Assembly: GCA_965246745.1 (NCBI GenBank)
Contig: OZ251980.1
Coordinates: 1,798,001 to 1,862,000, forward strand
DNA length: 64,000 nucleotides
Reading direction: 5' to 3'
DNA from: JANXMY01 sp965246745
Lineage (GTDB): Bacteria > Armatimonadota > Armatimonadia > Armatimonadales > Capsulimonadaceae
The position numbers were made by a program, and so were the translations under genes. Of the stretch, positions 39,682 through 48,173 are shown piece after piece; positions within the stretch are counted from its first letter, which is position 1; each line of letters starts with the position of its first letter. Below the pieces are notes generated by a model. The model was not told the DNA's origin. It saw nothing but the letters and a program-made list of their open reading frames with translations, and made no database searches.

Positions 39682-40896
39682 ATGCTCGGACTGAACCAGG
39701 TCTTCGGCAAAGAAAAAATCGTCGGCCTTGACATCGGCAGCCGCTTCATCAAAGCGGCCCAGGCGGAAGCGGGCCGGCTGCCCGGCTCGTTCCGCATCGT
39801 CAAAGCCGCCGTCGCCCCCACGCCTCCCGATGCCATCCGCGACGGCATCGTGATTGACCAGGCCGGGGTCGCCGGCGCGGTCCGCGCCCTGCTGCAAGAC
39901 GCGGGCATTGACGCCAACGCCGTGGTGGCCGCCGTCAGCGGCTCCAGCGTGATTGTCCGCCATATCAAGCTGCCGATCATGGCCGAGCATGTCCTCCGCA
40001 AATCCATTCGGTTTGAAGCCGCCAAGCATATCTCGTCGCTGGTCGAAGACAGCTTGATTGAATTTGAGATCACCGGCCTCGTGCCCGGCGAAGACGACAA
40101 AATGAGCGTCATGCTGGTCGCCGCCCCGAGCGACATGGTGGAAACACGCCTGGCCGCGCTGACCCTGGCGGGCCTCGAGCCGGTCGCGATTGACGTGGAA
40201 GCGTTTGCGCTTCAGCGGGCGCTGGTGGACCTGTCCCCGACCCGGCCCGGCGAAGGCGCAACCCTGGCGCTGCTCGACATCGGCGCGTCCACCACCGATG
40301 TCAACATCATCGCCAACGGCGTGTTTGCGCTGACCCGCAACATTCCCATCGCCGGCGACTCCTTCACCCAGGCGCTCAAAGCCGCCGCGCCCGGCGCGGA
40401 CTGGGCGGAGCTGGAGCGCCTCAAAACCGAAGTGGACATGACCGCGCTGCTGTCGGCGGACGCCGACACGGACGCCGCCGGGCTAGCCCGCACCTTGCAG
40501 CCGGCGATTGACGAGCTGCTGCGCGAAGTGCGCCGCTCGACCAATTATTACCAGTCCCAGCTTGCCGACGCCGCAAACTCCATCCTGCCCGCCGGAACGA
40601 CTTCCCAGAACAGCGGCCCGGTGTCCAAAATCGTCATCACCGGCGGCAGCGCCAAAATGCGCGGGCTGGAAGCCTACATGAGCGCCCGGCTCGGCGTCCC
40701 CGTGGAAATCTGGAACCCGTTCGAAAACCCGGAAATTGAATCTTCGCAGATTGCGCCGGGCCTGGCGGACGCCGAGTATTCCCTGCTGGTGACCGGCATC
40801 GGCCTGGCGCTTAAAGAGCTGTCGCAGCCCGCGCGTCCGGCCTTAATCGCGCCCGCCGCCCCCAAGCTCCGTTCCCCGCTGGCGAAAGCCGCCTAA
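39682..40896 (+). CDS. pilM: Type IV pilus assembly protein PilM
   Basis: A 404-residue actin-like (FtsA-fold) cytosolic protein of the pilus alignment complex, which binds the N-terminus of PilN. Nucleotide-binding motifs are visible: VGLDIGSRFIKAAQ near the start, the second phosphate site in LALLDIGASTTDVNII, and the adenosine site VITGGSAKMRGLEAYMS. Length is somewhat above the usual 350 residues. It is the first gene of the pilM-N-O-P-like-Q operon, with 20-base spacing to pilN. AAGGAA lies about eight bases before the ATG. Confidence 0.94.
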   Translation: MLGLNQVFGKEKIVGLDIGSRFIKAAQAEAGRLPGSFRIVKAAVAPTPPDAIRDGIVIDQAGVAGAVRALLQDAGIDANAVVAAVSGSSVIVRHIKLPIMAEHVLRKSIRFEAAKHISSLVEDSLIEFEITGLVPGEDDKMSVMLVAAPSDMVETRLAALTLAGLEPVAIDVEAFALQRALVDLSPTRPGEGATLALLDIGASTTDVNIIANGVFALTRNIPIAGDSFTQALKAAAPGADWAELERLKTEVDMTALLSADADTDAAGLARTLQPAIDELLREVRRSTNYYQSQLADAANSILPAGTTSQNSGPVSKIVITGGSAKMRGLEAYMSARLGVPVEIWNPFENPEIESSQIAPGLADAEYSLLVTGIGLALKELSQPARPALIAPAAPKLRSPLAKAA

Positions 40897-40917
40897 CATC
40901 CATTCGGGAGAATTCGC

Positions 40918-41625
40918 ATGCCTTCGATTAACATGATCACTCTGCGCCGGGCGGAAAAACGCCGGCGCGAGCAGAACGCCCGCAAGCTGCTGTACGCCAT
41001 CGCCGGCGAGGTCGGCGCAGTTGTCCTGCTGGCTTCGGTGCTGACCGCGCGGATTTTGGTGACGCAAAGCCATATCAACGACCTCAGCGGTCAGCTTTTG
41101 AAGTTGAAGCCGCAGGTGGCCCAAATCCAGGCGCTGCAAGCGCAGACCGCCGCGCTTCAGCCGAAAGTGGACACGCTCGACGGCGCGAAGGCCGACACGC
41201 TGTTTTGGTACAACAACTTCTACGCCGTCACCGCCAGCCTGCCGCCGAAAACCTGGCTGACTTCGCTCGGCACCGGCACTTCGGCGGCCGGGGCGGGCGC
41301 GGCCCCCGGCGCGGCCGCCGGCACCGACCCGACCCTCAGCATCGCCGGAGTCGCGATGACCCAGGCGGCGGTCGGCCAGTCCATGCTGCAAATGAACAAC
41401 TCGCCGGGGCTGGACCATGTGGACTTGTCGTTTGTGCAGGCCCAGAAAATCGGCGCGGTGGACGCCGTTTCGTTCCAAATGACCGTGCATTTGAAGCCGC
41501 AGCCCGCCGCAGCGGCCCCGGCCGGCAAAGACGGCAAAACCGGCGCAAAAGTCGCCGCCGCCCAAGCATCCGTTTCACAAGCATCCGTCGCACAAACACA
41601 GGGAGCAGCTCATGGCAACTCTTAA
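40918..41625 (+). CDS. pilN: Type IV pilus assembly protein PilN
   Basis: A 235-residue inner-membrane protein with a short cytosolic N-terminus starting MPSINMITLRRAEKRRREQN, whose first residues resemble the PilM-binding motif, one membrane helix at about 25-47, a coiled-coil stretch (LKLKPQVAQIQALQAQTAAL) and a periplasmic ferredoxin-like fold. The Ala-rich tail overlaps the pilO start by 14 bases. It pairs with PilO to link the motor to the outer-membrane secretin. Confidence 0.9.
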   Translation: MPSINMITLRRAEKRRREQNARKLLYAIAGEVGAVVLLASVLTARILVTQSHINDLSGQLLKLKPQVAQIQALQAQTAALQPKVDTLDGAKADTLFWYNNFYAVTASLPPKTWLTSLGTGTSAAGAGAAPGAAAGTDPTLSIAGVAMTQAAVGQSMLQMNNSPGLDHVDLSFVQAQKIGAVDAVSFQMTVHLKPQPAAAAPAGKDGKTGAKVAAAQASVSQASVAQTQGAAHGNS

Positions 41626-42481
41626 TTCCGGCCCGACCCTCGGCTCCGGCGCGAACCCGGCCGGCGGCTTCGCGCCCAAAGCAAAAACTCCCCGCTTGAC
41701 CCCGATCCTGCTCGGCGGGGCCGGCGTGATCCTGCTCGGCGGCGGCGGCATCCTGGCGGGCCTCAATTCCAAGCTGACTTCGCTGCAAACCTCGGCCCAG
41801 CAAAAAGACGCCGAAGTCAGCGCCAACCAGCAGATCGCCAAGCGCTTCCAAACGACCCAGGACAATTACAGCGACACCCAGGCGCACTTGAAGTATCTGG
41901 AAACGTCGGTGTCCGACCGCTCGTATGTCCCGACCCTGCTGGCGCAGGTGCAGACGCTGGCCGCCCAAACCCACCTGGCCGTCAGCGCCGTGCGTCCGAC
42001 CCCGTCCCCGCCCGCTCCGGCCGCCGCGCCGGCCCCGGCGGCAAGCGCCGAGGGCGGCAGCGGCGGGGTCGCGTCCGCCGCCAAAAAAGCGGCCCCGCCG
42101 CCGTATGACACGCTGGACGTGGCCGTGGATGTCGCCGGCACTTATGCCGACACCTGCACGTTTTTGTACAGCTTGACCCGCTTCCCGAAGATCGTCTCGG
42201 TGTCCGGCGTTCAAATGCACCCCGGCACGCCGCTGCCGGGCGGCAAAACGCTGGTGACGACCAATTTAAAGATGACGGCGTTTATGTTCCACGATGCCGA
42301 CTCGGCGGCGGCTCCGGCCGCGCCGGCCATGCTGACGCCGGCACTGACGCCGCTGGGAGCCGCCGCGCCGCCGCCGGCAGCGGGAACGCCGATGGGCGCC
42401 GCCGGACGCGCCGCGCTCGGCGCTGCCGGCGCGACAAAAGCCGCCGACACGCGCAGCGCCGACACACTTAAGACGCTATAA
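41612..42481 (+). CDS. pilO: Type IV pilus assembly protein PilO
   Basis: A 289-residue protein with a membrane helix at about 29-53 (TPILLGGAGVILLGGGGIL), a coiled-coil region (LQTSAQQKDAEVSANQQIAK) and a PilO-type periplasmic domain with YADTCTFLYSLTRFPKIVSV. A Pro/Ala-rich linker near residue 135 and a long Ala-rich tail after residue 225 are extra to the usual family length of about 200. It overlaps pilN by 14 bases, so translation is probably coupled. Confidence 0.88.
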   Translation: MATLNSGPTLGSGANPAGGFAPKAKTPRLTPILLGGAGVILLGGGGILAGLNSKLTSLQTSAQQKDAEVSANQQIAKRFQTTQDNYSDTQAHLKYLETSVSDRSYVPTLLAQVQTLAAQTHLAVSAVRPTPSPPAPAAAPAPAASAEGGSGGVASAAKKAAPPPYDTLDVAVDVAGTYADTCTFLYSLTRFPKIVSVSGVQMHPGTPLPGGKTLVTTNLKMTAFMFHDADSAAAPAAPAMLTPALTPLGAAAPPPAAGTPMGAAGRAALGAAGATKAADTRSADTLKTL

Positions 42482-42497
42482 AGGCCGGAACCCACCC

Positions 42498-43553
42498 ATG
42501 AAATACGATAAAAAGCAGCTTCCGCAGTTGATCGCTCTCGGCGTGCTTACCGCCGGGGCCGGCACCTACACCGTCGTGCGCTTGTCCGCGCCCGGCCCGG
42601 TGTTTGCCCAGGTTCATCCGCCGGTTTCCGCCGCCAAGCGCGGCGCTTCCGCCCTCGCTGCCACCAAGCCCGGCCCGGCGGCCCCCGCCGCCCAGCCCGG
42701 CGCGGGGGCCGATCCGGCAGCGCCCGCCGATCCGGGCGCTGCGCCGCCGCCCGGCCCGGCCATGCGCGACCCGTTTGCCGTCGGCTACGCGGTTCCCGTC
42801 GCAGCCGCCGCCGCGCCCCCGGCTCCGGCGGCCGCGTCGGCCCTGCCGCCGCTGCCGGGCAAGCCGCTGGCCGGCAGGAAAACGGCGGCGATGCCCGGCC
42901 TCAGCCCGCTGCCGGTCAGCCCGCCGCTGTCGCCGTTCGGCCTGCCGTCCGCCCCCGCCGCGCCGGTTTTGCCCGGACGCCTGCCGGGCGGAAGCACCGC
43001 TTCGGCCGGCCCGTCCCTGCTGGCCGCCCCGCCGCCGCCGGCATGGACCGTGACCGGCGTGCTGCAAGGCGACGGCGGCCAAGTGGCGATCCTTCGCAGC
43101 GGCGAAGCCCGCCGGATTGTCCGCTCCGGCGACTTTGTGGACAGCACATACCGGGTGGCGTCGGTGTCCCGCACGGCGGTTGTCTTGAAGCACGGCGCGG
43201 CGGTGTATCAGCTTGCGCTCGGCGCGGCAAAAGCCGCGCCCGGCGCAGCCGCCCCGGCCCCTCCGGCGTTTTCGGCCCCGGCGTTTTCGGCCCCGCCGCC
43301 CGCGCCCAAGCCGCCGCCGGCCCTGCTGGACAGTGCGCTGCCGGCGTATCGCCCTGCCCGGCCGCAGACCCCGCTGCTGCCGCTTGCCGCCGCCGCGCCG
43401 CGCCTCGCGCTTGCTTCCGGCACGATTTCCGTGCCGGCGGCGACTGTGAGCGCCGAAGCGTCGAAGCGGCAGGCGGCGGCGCAGGTCGCCGGAGCCGTTT
43501 CGTTCGGTCAGCGCCTGCTGGGGGGCAGCGTGGTCGGCCCGCACAAGGAGTAA
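42498..43553 (+). CDS. PilP-like/GspC-like pilus protein, Pro/Ala-rich
   Basis: A 351-residue protein with an N-terminal hydrophobic stretch and mostly Pro/Ala-rich low-complexity sequence. A small folded beta domain near residues 172-235 carries AWTVTGVLQGDGGQVAILRS and RRIVRSGDFVDSTYRVASVS, the pattern of the PilP/GspC homology region that contacts the secretin. Position between pilO and pilQ matches pilP. The unusual length comes from linkers on both sides of the domain. GGAACC lies about 10 bases before the ATG. Confidence 0.75.
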   Translation: MKYDKKQLPQLIALGVLTAGAGTYTVVRLSAPGPVFAQVHPPVSAAKRGASALAATKPGPAAPAAQPGAGADPAAPADPGAAPPPGPAMRDPFAVGYAVPVAAAAAPPAPAAASALPPLPGKPLAGRKTAAMPGLSPLPVSPPLSPFGLPSAPAAPVLPGRLPGGSTASAGPSLLAAPPPPAWTVTGVLQGDGGQVAILRSGEARRIVRSGDFVDSTYRVASVSRTAVVLKHGAAVYQLALGAAKAAPGAAAPAPPAFSAPAFSAPPPAPKPPPALLDSALPAYRPARPQTPLLPLAAAAPRLALASGTISVPAATVSAEASKRQAAAQVAGAVSFGQRLLGGSVVGPHKE

Positions 43554-43672
43554 GAGCCTTTCGGAGCGAAATCCCGAAGCGAAATTTTTTGACCGACAGC
43601 CCGATTTAATCACGGATGGACCATTCACGGACGAACGCCGGCTTCCGCTGCGGAGCCGCCCAGGAGAACCCT

Positions 43673-45334
43673 ATGTCAACTCAACTGAACACTACTGCGG
43701 CGCTTGTGCTGGCGTCCGGACTGCTCGCCTCGAGCCTGCCGGCCCCGCTTGCCGCCGCGCCGCCCGCCGCTCGGCCCGCCGGGCTGCATGCGCTGACTTC
43801 CCGCGCCGACGATGTGACGCTCGACTTTGTCGGGGCGGACATCAACGATGTGCTTAAAGCGCTTTCCATGCAGACCCGCACCAACATTGTGTCCGGCAAC
43901 GATGTCAAAGGCCCGATCACCGTGTCTTTGGCGCATGTGTCGCTGGAAGAAGCGCTGGACCTCATCACCAAGCTGTCGGGCTACCAGTACGCCAAAGTCG
44001 GAAAAACCTACCTCGTCGGCACCCCGGCGGCGATCCAAACCCTCACCGCCTCGGGCACCGCCCAGACGCCCGCGCAGACCGCCGTTTTGTCGTTTACCTA
44101 CTCGGACCCGGCCGGGCTGGCCGAAGAAATCAAGCAGCTTTACCCGAATGTCAAAGCCACCGTCGGCAAAGCCGTCAGCGGCTCGGCGGGCGGCGGCGTT
44201 TTGGTCGTCACCGGCACCCAAGCCGACATTGAAGGCGTCCGGCGCATCATCGGCGACTCGGAAAGCGCCATTTCGCGCAATGTCGGCTCGTCGGTCACCG
44301 AGCTGTACAAAATCAAATACGCGGCCGCCGACGATTTGCAGTCGCTTTTAAACCGCCTGGTGCCGAGCCTCATCACGACCCCCGCCCCGGTCATGGGCCT
44401 CATCCCGGCAGCCCCGACCACCGCCGATGCCGGCGGGGTGTCCTCGACCACGACCTCATTCGGCACGGCAGCCGGCGCGACCGGCGGCACGACCACGGCA
44501 GTCACAGGCAACATCCCGGTCAAGCCGACCACCACCGCGCTGCTCCTCACCGGCTCCCCGGCGGATATTCTCCGCGCCCGGCAGGTGCTGGCAACGGTGG
44601 ACCTGCGCCCGGCGCAGATCAACTACGAAGCCAAAGTCGTGGAAACCACGCTGCTGGACGACAACCAGCTCGGGTTGTCCTACAACTTCGGCGGCGCGAA
44701 CACGATTATCGGCGAAGTCAGCGGCGCGGCGCGGGGACTCGGCGACGGGTCATACCTCGGCAAAGTGCAGAAGTTCGGCACGTTCGCCCGGACGCCGATT
44801 TCCAGCGCGGTGGCGGTTCAGCTCAATGCCCTGTTCAGCAATTCCAACACCAAAATCTTGGCCGCGCCGAACATCTCGGCGATTGACGGCCAGCCTGCCG
44901 CCACATTTGTCGGCAATACGGTCAGCTATATCTCGTCGGTCACCCAGTCGCCGACCGGCCAGAACATCACGACAAGCACGGTGAACGCCGGCATCAAGCT
45001 GTTTGTGACCGGCAAAGTCAACAACGACGGCTTTATCACCATGAACGTCCACCCGGAAGTCTCGCTGGTCACGCTCAGCAGCGGCGGCGCGGGCGGGGTG
45101 CAGACCCCGCTGATCTCGACCCGCGAAGCGACGACCACCGTGCGGGTGCATGACGGCGACACGCTGATTATCAGCGGCCTGCTGAACGACCAGGATGTGA
45201 AATCGGTCTCCAAAGTCCCGCTGCTCGGCGACATTCCGTTTTTCGGCCAGTTGTTCCGCAACACGCGCGACCAGCACACCCGCGACCAGGTGATCATCTT
45301 CCTGAAAGTCAGCGTTCAGAAAGAAACCGTCTAG
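43673..45334 (+). CDS. pilQ: Type IV pilus secretin PilQ
   Basis: A 553-residue outer-membrane channel protein with signal peptide (about 1-26), an N0-like domain (VTLDFVGADINDVLKALSMQ), an N1/secretin-N domain near 215-340 containing a Thr/Ala-rich loop, and the conserved C-terminal secretin domain (SNTKILAAPNISAIDGQPA and VPLLGDIPFFGQLFR). It forms the pore for the pilus fibre. The ATG at 43673 is used because AGGAGAA lies five bases upstream; an in-frame ATG at 43616 lacks such a site. A strong terminator follows. Confidence 0.93.
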   Translation: MSTQLNTTAALVLASGLLASSLPAPLAAAPPAARPAGLHALTSRADDVTLDFVGADINDVLKALSMQTRTNIVSGNDVKGPITVSLAHVSLEEALDLITKLSGYQYAKVGKTYLVGTPAAIQTLTASGTAQTPAQTAVLSFTYSDPAGLAEEIKQLYPNVKATVGKAVSGSAGGGVLVVTGTQADIEGVRRIIGDSESAISRNVGSSVTELYKIKYAAADDLQSLLNRLVPSLITTPAPVMGLIPAAPTTADAGGVSSTTTSFGTAAGATGGTTTAVTGNIPVKPTTTALLLTGSPADILRARQVLATVDLRPAQINYEAKVVETTLLDDNQLGLSYNFGGANTIIGEVSGAARGLGDGSYLGKVQKFGTFARTPISSAVAVQLNALFSNSNTKILAAPNISAIDGQPAATFVGNTVSYISSVTQSPTGQNITTSTVNAGIKLFVTGKVNNDGFITMNVHPEVSLVTLSSGGAGGVQTPLISTREATTTVRVHDGDTLIISGLLNDQDVKSVSKVPLLGDIPFFGQLFRNTRDQHTRDQVIIFLKVSVQKETV

Positions 45335-45372
45335 GCTTCTCCTACAGAACCGAGCACGGACGCCCGATAATC

Positions 45373-45402
45373 ATGGCAGGGGCAGCGCCCCTGCCATTTT
45401 TT
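45373..45402 (+). terminator. Intrinsic terminator after pilQ
   Basis: ATGGCAGGGGC and GCCCCTGCCAT form an 11-base perfect stem with a three-base loop, followed by six T. It lies 38 bases after the pilQ stop and separates the pilM-Q operon from pilB. Confidence 0.9.
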
Positions 45403-45451
45403 CGGCTTTGATTTCAGCCCTTCGATTTCAGTTCTTCTTCCAGGAATTCTT

Positions 45452-47182
45452 ATGCAGATCACCGCCCAAAACGATGTGTTTGTCCGCAGCGGCCTCGTTT
45501 CCGAGGAACAGCTCACGCAGGCCGTCGAAAAACAGCACCAGCTTAAAACCCAGGAGCCGGTCGGCGACCTGCTGGTCTCGATGGGCCTGATTACCGAGCG
45601 CGACCGGGTGCGCTGCCTCGGCGAGCAGTGGGGCGTGCCGTATTTAGACCTGACTGAAATCCAAATTCCCGAAGAAGTCATCTCGGCGGTCACGCAGGAG
45701 CTGGCCCGGCGGTTCAAAGTCATCCCGATTGAGCGGACGCCTAAAAAGCTGACGCTGGCGATGAAGAACCCGCTGGACATCTTTGCGATTGACGAAATTC
45801 GGCTGATCACGGGCAAAGAAGTCGAGCCGGTCATTGCGACCGAAGAAGACATCATCAACGCCATTTCGGCGAACTACCGCACGGAAGTCAATGTCACCGA
45901 AGCGGTCGCCGGGGTGATGAAAGACCTCGACGACGCGACCATTCTCTTGACCGACGGCAATGCGCCCGGCGACGACAACATCTCGATTGACCAGCTTAAA
46001 GAACTGTCCGGCGAAGCGCCGGTCGTGCGCCTCTCGAACATGATCATCTCGCGCGGCATCACCGATAAAGCGTCGGACATTCATATCGAGCCGGGCAAAG
46101 ACGGCCTCCGTATCCGTTACCGGGTGGACGGGATTTTGTCCGACGGCATGACGCTGCCGAAAAAAGCGCAGGCGGCGATCACGTCGCGCATTAAAATCAT
46201 GGCGGACATGGACATTTCCGAGAAACGCGCCCCGCAGGACGGCCGCATTTCGGCGACCATTGAAGGCAGGCCGTATGACTTCCGCGTCTCGACCCTGCCG
46301 GCGGTGTTCGGCGAAAAGATCGTCATGCGGGTTCTCGACAAATCCAACATCTCGGTCGGCCTGCACAAGCTGGGCCTGCTGCCGTACACGTTTGAAATGT
46401 TCGAGTCCATGATCCAGCGCACTTACGGGATCATTCTCGTGACGGGGCCGACCGGCTCGGGCAAGTCTACGACGCTGTATTCGGTGCTGGCCAAGCTGAA
46501 CTCGGGCGAGAAGAACATTCTCACCATTGAAGACCCGGTGGAGTACGAGTTATCGGGCATCACGCAGTCTATGGTCAACAACCGGGCGGGGATGACCTTT
46601 GCGGCGGGCCTGCGCTCGATGCTGCGGCAGGACCCGAACATCATCATGGTCGGCGAGATGCGCGACCAGGAAACCGCCATGATTGCGATTGAAGCCGCCC
46701 TCACCGGCCACCTGGTGCTGTCCACCCTGCACACCAACGATGCGCCCGGCGCGGTCGCGCGTCTTCTCGACATGGGCGTCGAAAGCTTTTTGATTGCGTC
46801 GTCCATTGCCGGGGTCCTCGCCCAGCGGCTGCTGCGAACCGTGTGCATCAAATGCAAGGAGCCGTATTCGCCGCCGAAAGACGCCATCAAGCGGCTCGGC
46901 ATGAATTTGGATATTCTGGACAAAAGTGAAGTGACGTTTTACCGGGGCCGGGGCTGCGACACATGCAAAGGCACCGGCTATAAAGGCCGGGTCGGGGTGT
47001 ACGAGCTGATGCCCGTCACCGACAAAGTCCGCGAGCTGATCCTCGCGCGGGCGTCGTCGTATGCCATCCGCGAAGCGGCGGTGGAAGCGGGCATGCGAAC
47101 GCTCAAAGACGACGCGATGGAGAAAATCCTGCTCGGCATGACGACCCTGGAAGAGTCCCTCCGGGTGATTTATGCGGGATAA
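45452..47182 (+). CDS. pilB: Type IV pilus extension ATPase PilB
   Basis: A 576-residue GspE/PilB-type motor. The N-terminal 160 residues are an MshEN-type domain (LVSEEQLTQAVEKQHQLKTQ), followed by the ATPase core with Walker A GPTGSGKSTTLYS near residue 332, Asp box ILTIEDPVEY, Walker B NIIMVGEMRDQET and His box LSTLHTNDAP. A tetracysteine zinc site lies in VCIKCKEPY and GCDTCKGTG. It powers pilin polymerisation. AGGAATT lies about six bases before the ATG. The presence of an MshEN domain suggests it could respond to cyclic di-GMP, as is known for relatives. Confidence 0.94.
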   Translation: MQITAQNDVFVRSGLVSEEQLTQAVEKQHQLKTQEPVGDLLVSMGLITERDRVRCLGEQWGVPYLDLTEIQIPEEVISAVTQELARRFKVIPIERTPKKLTLAMKNPLDIFAIDEIRLITGKEVEPVIATEEDIINAISANYRTEVNVTEAVAGVMKDLDDATILLTDGNAPGDDNISIDQLKELSGEAPVVRLSNMIISRGITDKASDIHIEPGKDGLRIRYRVDGILSDGMTLPKKAQAAITSRIKIMADMDISEKRAPQDGRISATIEGRPYDFRVSTLPAVFGEKIVMRVLDKSNISVGLHKLGLLPYTFEMFESMIQRTYGIILVTGPTGSGKSTTLYSVLAKLNSGEKNILTIEDPVEYELSGITQSMVNNRAGMTFAAGLRSMLRQDPNIIMVGEMRDQETAMIAIEAALTGHLVLSTLHTNDAPGAVARLLDMGVESFLIASSIAGVLAQRLLRTVCIKCKEPYSPPKDAIKRLGMNLDILDKSEVTFYRGRGCDTCKGTGYKGRVGVYELMPVTDKVRELILARASSYAIREAAVEAGMRTLKDDAMEKILLGMTTLEESLRVIYAG

Positions 47183-47229
47183 TGGCAGCGCCGCCCGTCC
47201 GGCATCTCGCCGCTTGACAGAAACAACCT

Positions 47230-48150
47230 ATGACAGCACTCGCCGAAAAACCTGAAGGCGCGGAAGCCGCCTCGCACGTCACCAAAGACACGCTGGAAGA
47301 CATTCTGGCCGGCGCGGCGGACCTCGCCGCCCTGCCCCAAGTCGTCATGCGCGTTATTGACCTGACGGCGGACCCGAAAGCGACCCCCGCCGACCTGGAG
47401 CGCGTGATCGGCATGGACCAGGCGCTGGCCGCCCGGCTTTTGACCCTCGCCAATTCGTCGTACTACGGCCTGCCGCGCCGGATTTCGTCGCTGCGGGAAG
47501 CGGTCGTCTTTCTCGGCTTTAAAACGCTGCGTAACATGGCGATGACGATCACGACATTCAACTTATTTTTAGGCCGCTCCGATGCCGAGTCGCTGGTCCG
47601 CCGGGCGGTCTGGCGGCACTCGGTGGACACGGCCCAGTGCGCGAAAATCATCACCGGCCTGCTGCCGGCGGCGACCCAGGAGGAAGTCGGCGCGGATCAA
47701 GCGTACACCGCCGCGCTGCTTCACGACATCGGCAAAATGGCGCTGGATTCCAGCCGCCACGCGCTGTTCACCGCGCTGGTCGGGCTGGCCCAGGCCAAAG
47801 AAGTGCGCTACTCGCTGATCGAGTCGCAGGCGCTGCCGTTCGGGCACGGCGAGATCGGCGCGGCGCTGGCGGGGCGCTGGAACCTGCCGCCGATGCTCTG
47901 CGAAGCGATTGCGTTCCACCACACGCCCCGCGCGGCGGAGCTGAACCCGAAGCTGACCGCCGCCGTCTGCCTGGCCAACGAAATCGCGCATTTTGCGGCG
48001 GCGGAGTCGCCGGACACCGAAGCCGCCGCATTCCACAGCGCCTGCGCCGATGCGATGATTCCGCTGCGGATCAGCGAAACGGGCCTGGCGGGCATGGCGC
48101 GGGCCTGCCGCGCCGAGCTGGACAAGGGCCTCAGCGGCATGGCGTTTTGA
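47230..48150 (+). CDS. HDOD-domain protein between pilB and pilT
   Basis: A 306-residue cytosolic signalling protein with an HDOD domain: DLAALPQVVMRVIDLTADPK, LAARLLTLANSSYYGLPRRI and AVVFLGFKTLRNMAMTITTF. HDIGKMAL near residue 165 keeps an HD pair. HDOD proteins take part in regulation of motility and second-messenger responses, but their biochemical activity is often unclear. Placement between the two pilus motor genes, with 47 bases to pilB and 23 to pilT, suggests a role in controlling the pilus. Confidence 0.88.
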   Translation: MTALAEKPEGAEAASHVTKDTLEDILAGAADLAALPQVVMRVIDLTADPKATPADLERVIGMDQALAARLLTLANSSYYGLPRRISSLREAVVFLGFKTLRNMAMTITTFNLFLGRSDAESLVRRAVWRHSVDTAQCAKIITGLLPAATQEEVGADQAYTAALLHDIGKMALDSSRHALFTALVGLAQAKEVRYSLIESQALPFGHGEIGAALAGRWNLPPMLCEAIAFHHTPRAAELNPKLTAAVCLANEIAHFAAAESPDTEAAAFHSACADAMIPLRISETGLAGMARACRAELDKGLSGMAF

Positions 48151-48173
48151 AACAAATGAGTTTGGGGACAAGC

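Noticed and set aside
42468..43628. 386-codon minus-strand frame opposite the pilP-like gene
   Set aside because: It is extremely Arg/Gly-rich, an antisense shadow of a Pro/Ala-rich protein, and breaks the pilus operon order.
47637..48155. Upstream extension of the pilT frame
   Set aside because: It lies inside the HDOD gene in another frame and reads as a shadow; pilT-related translation begins at 48156 or 48174.
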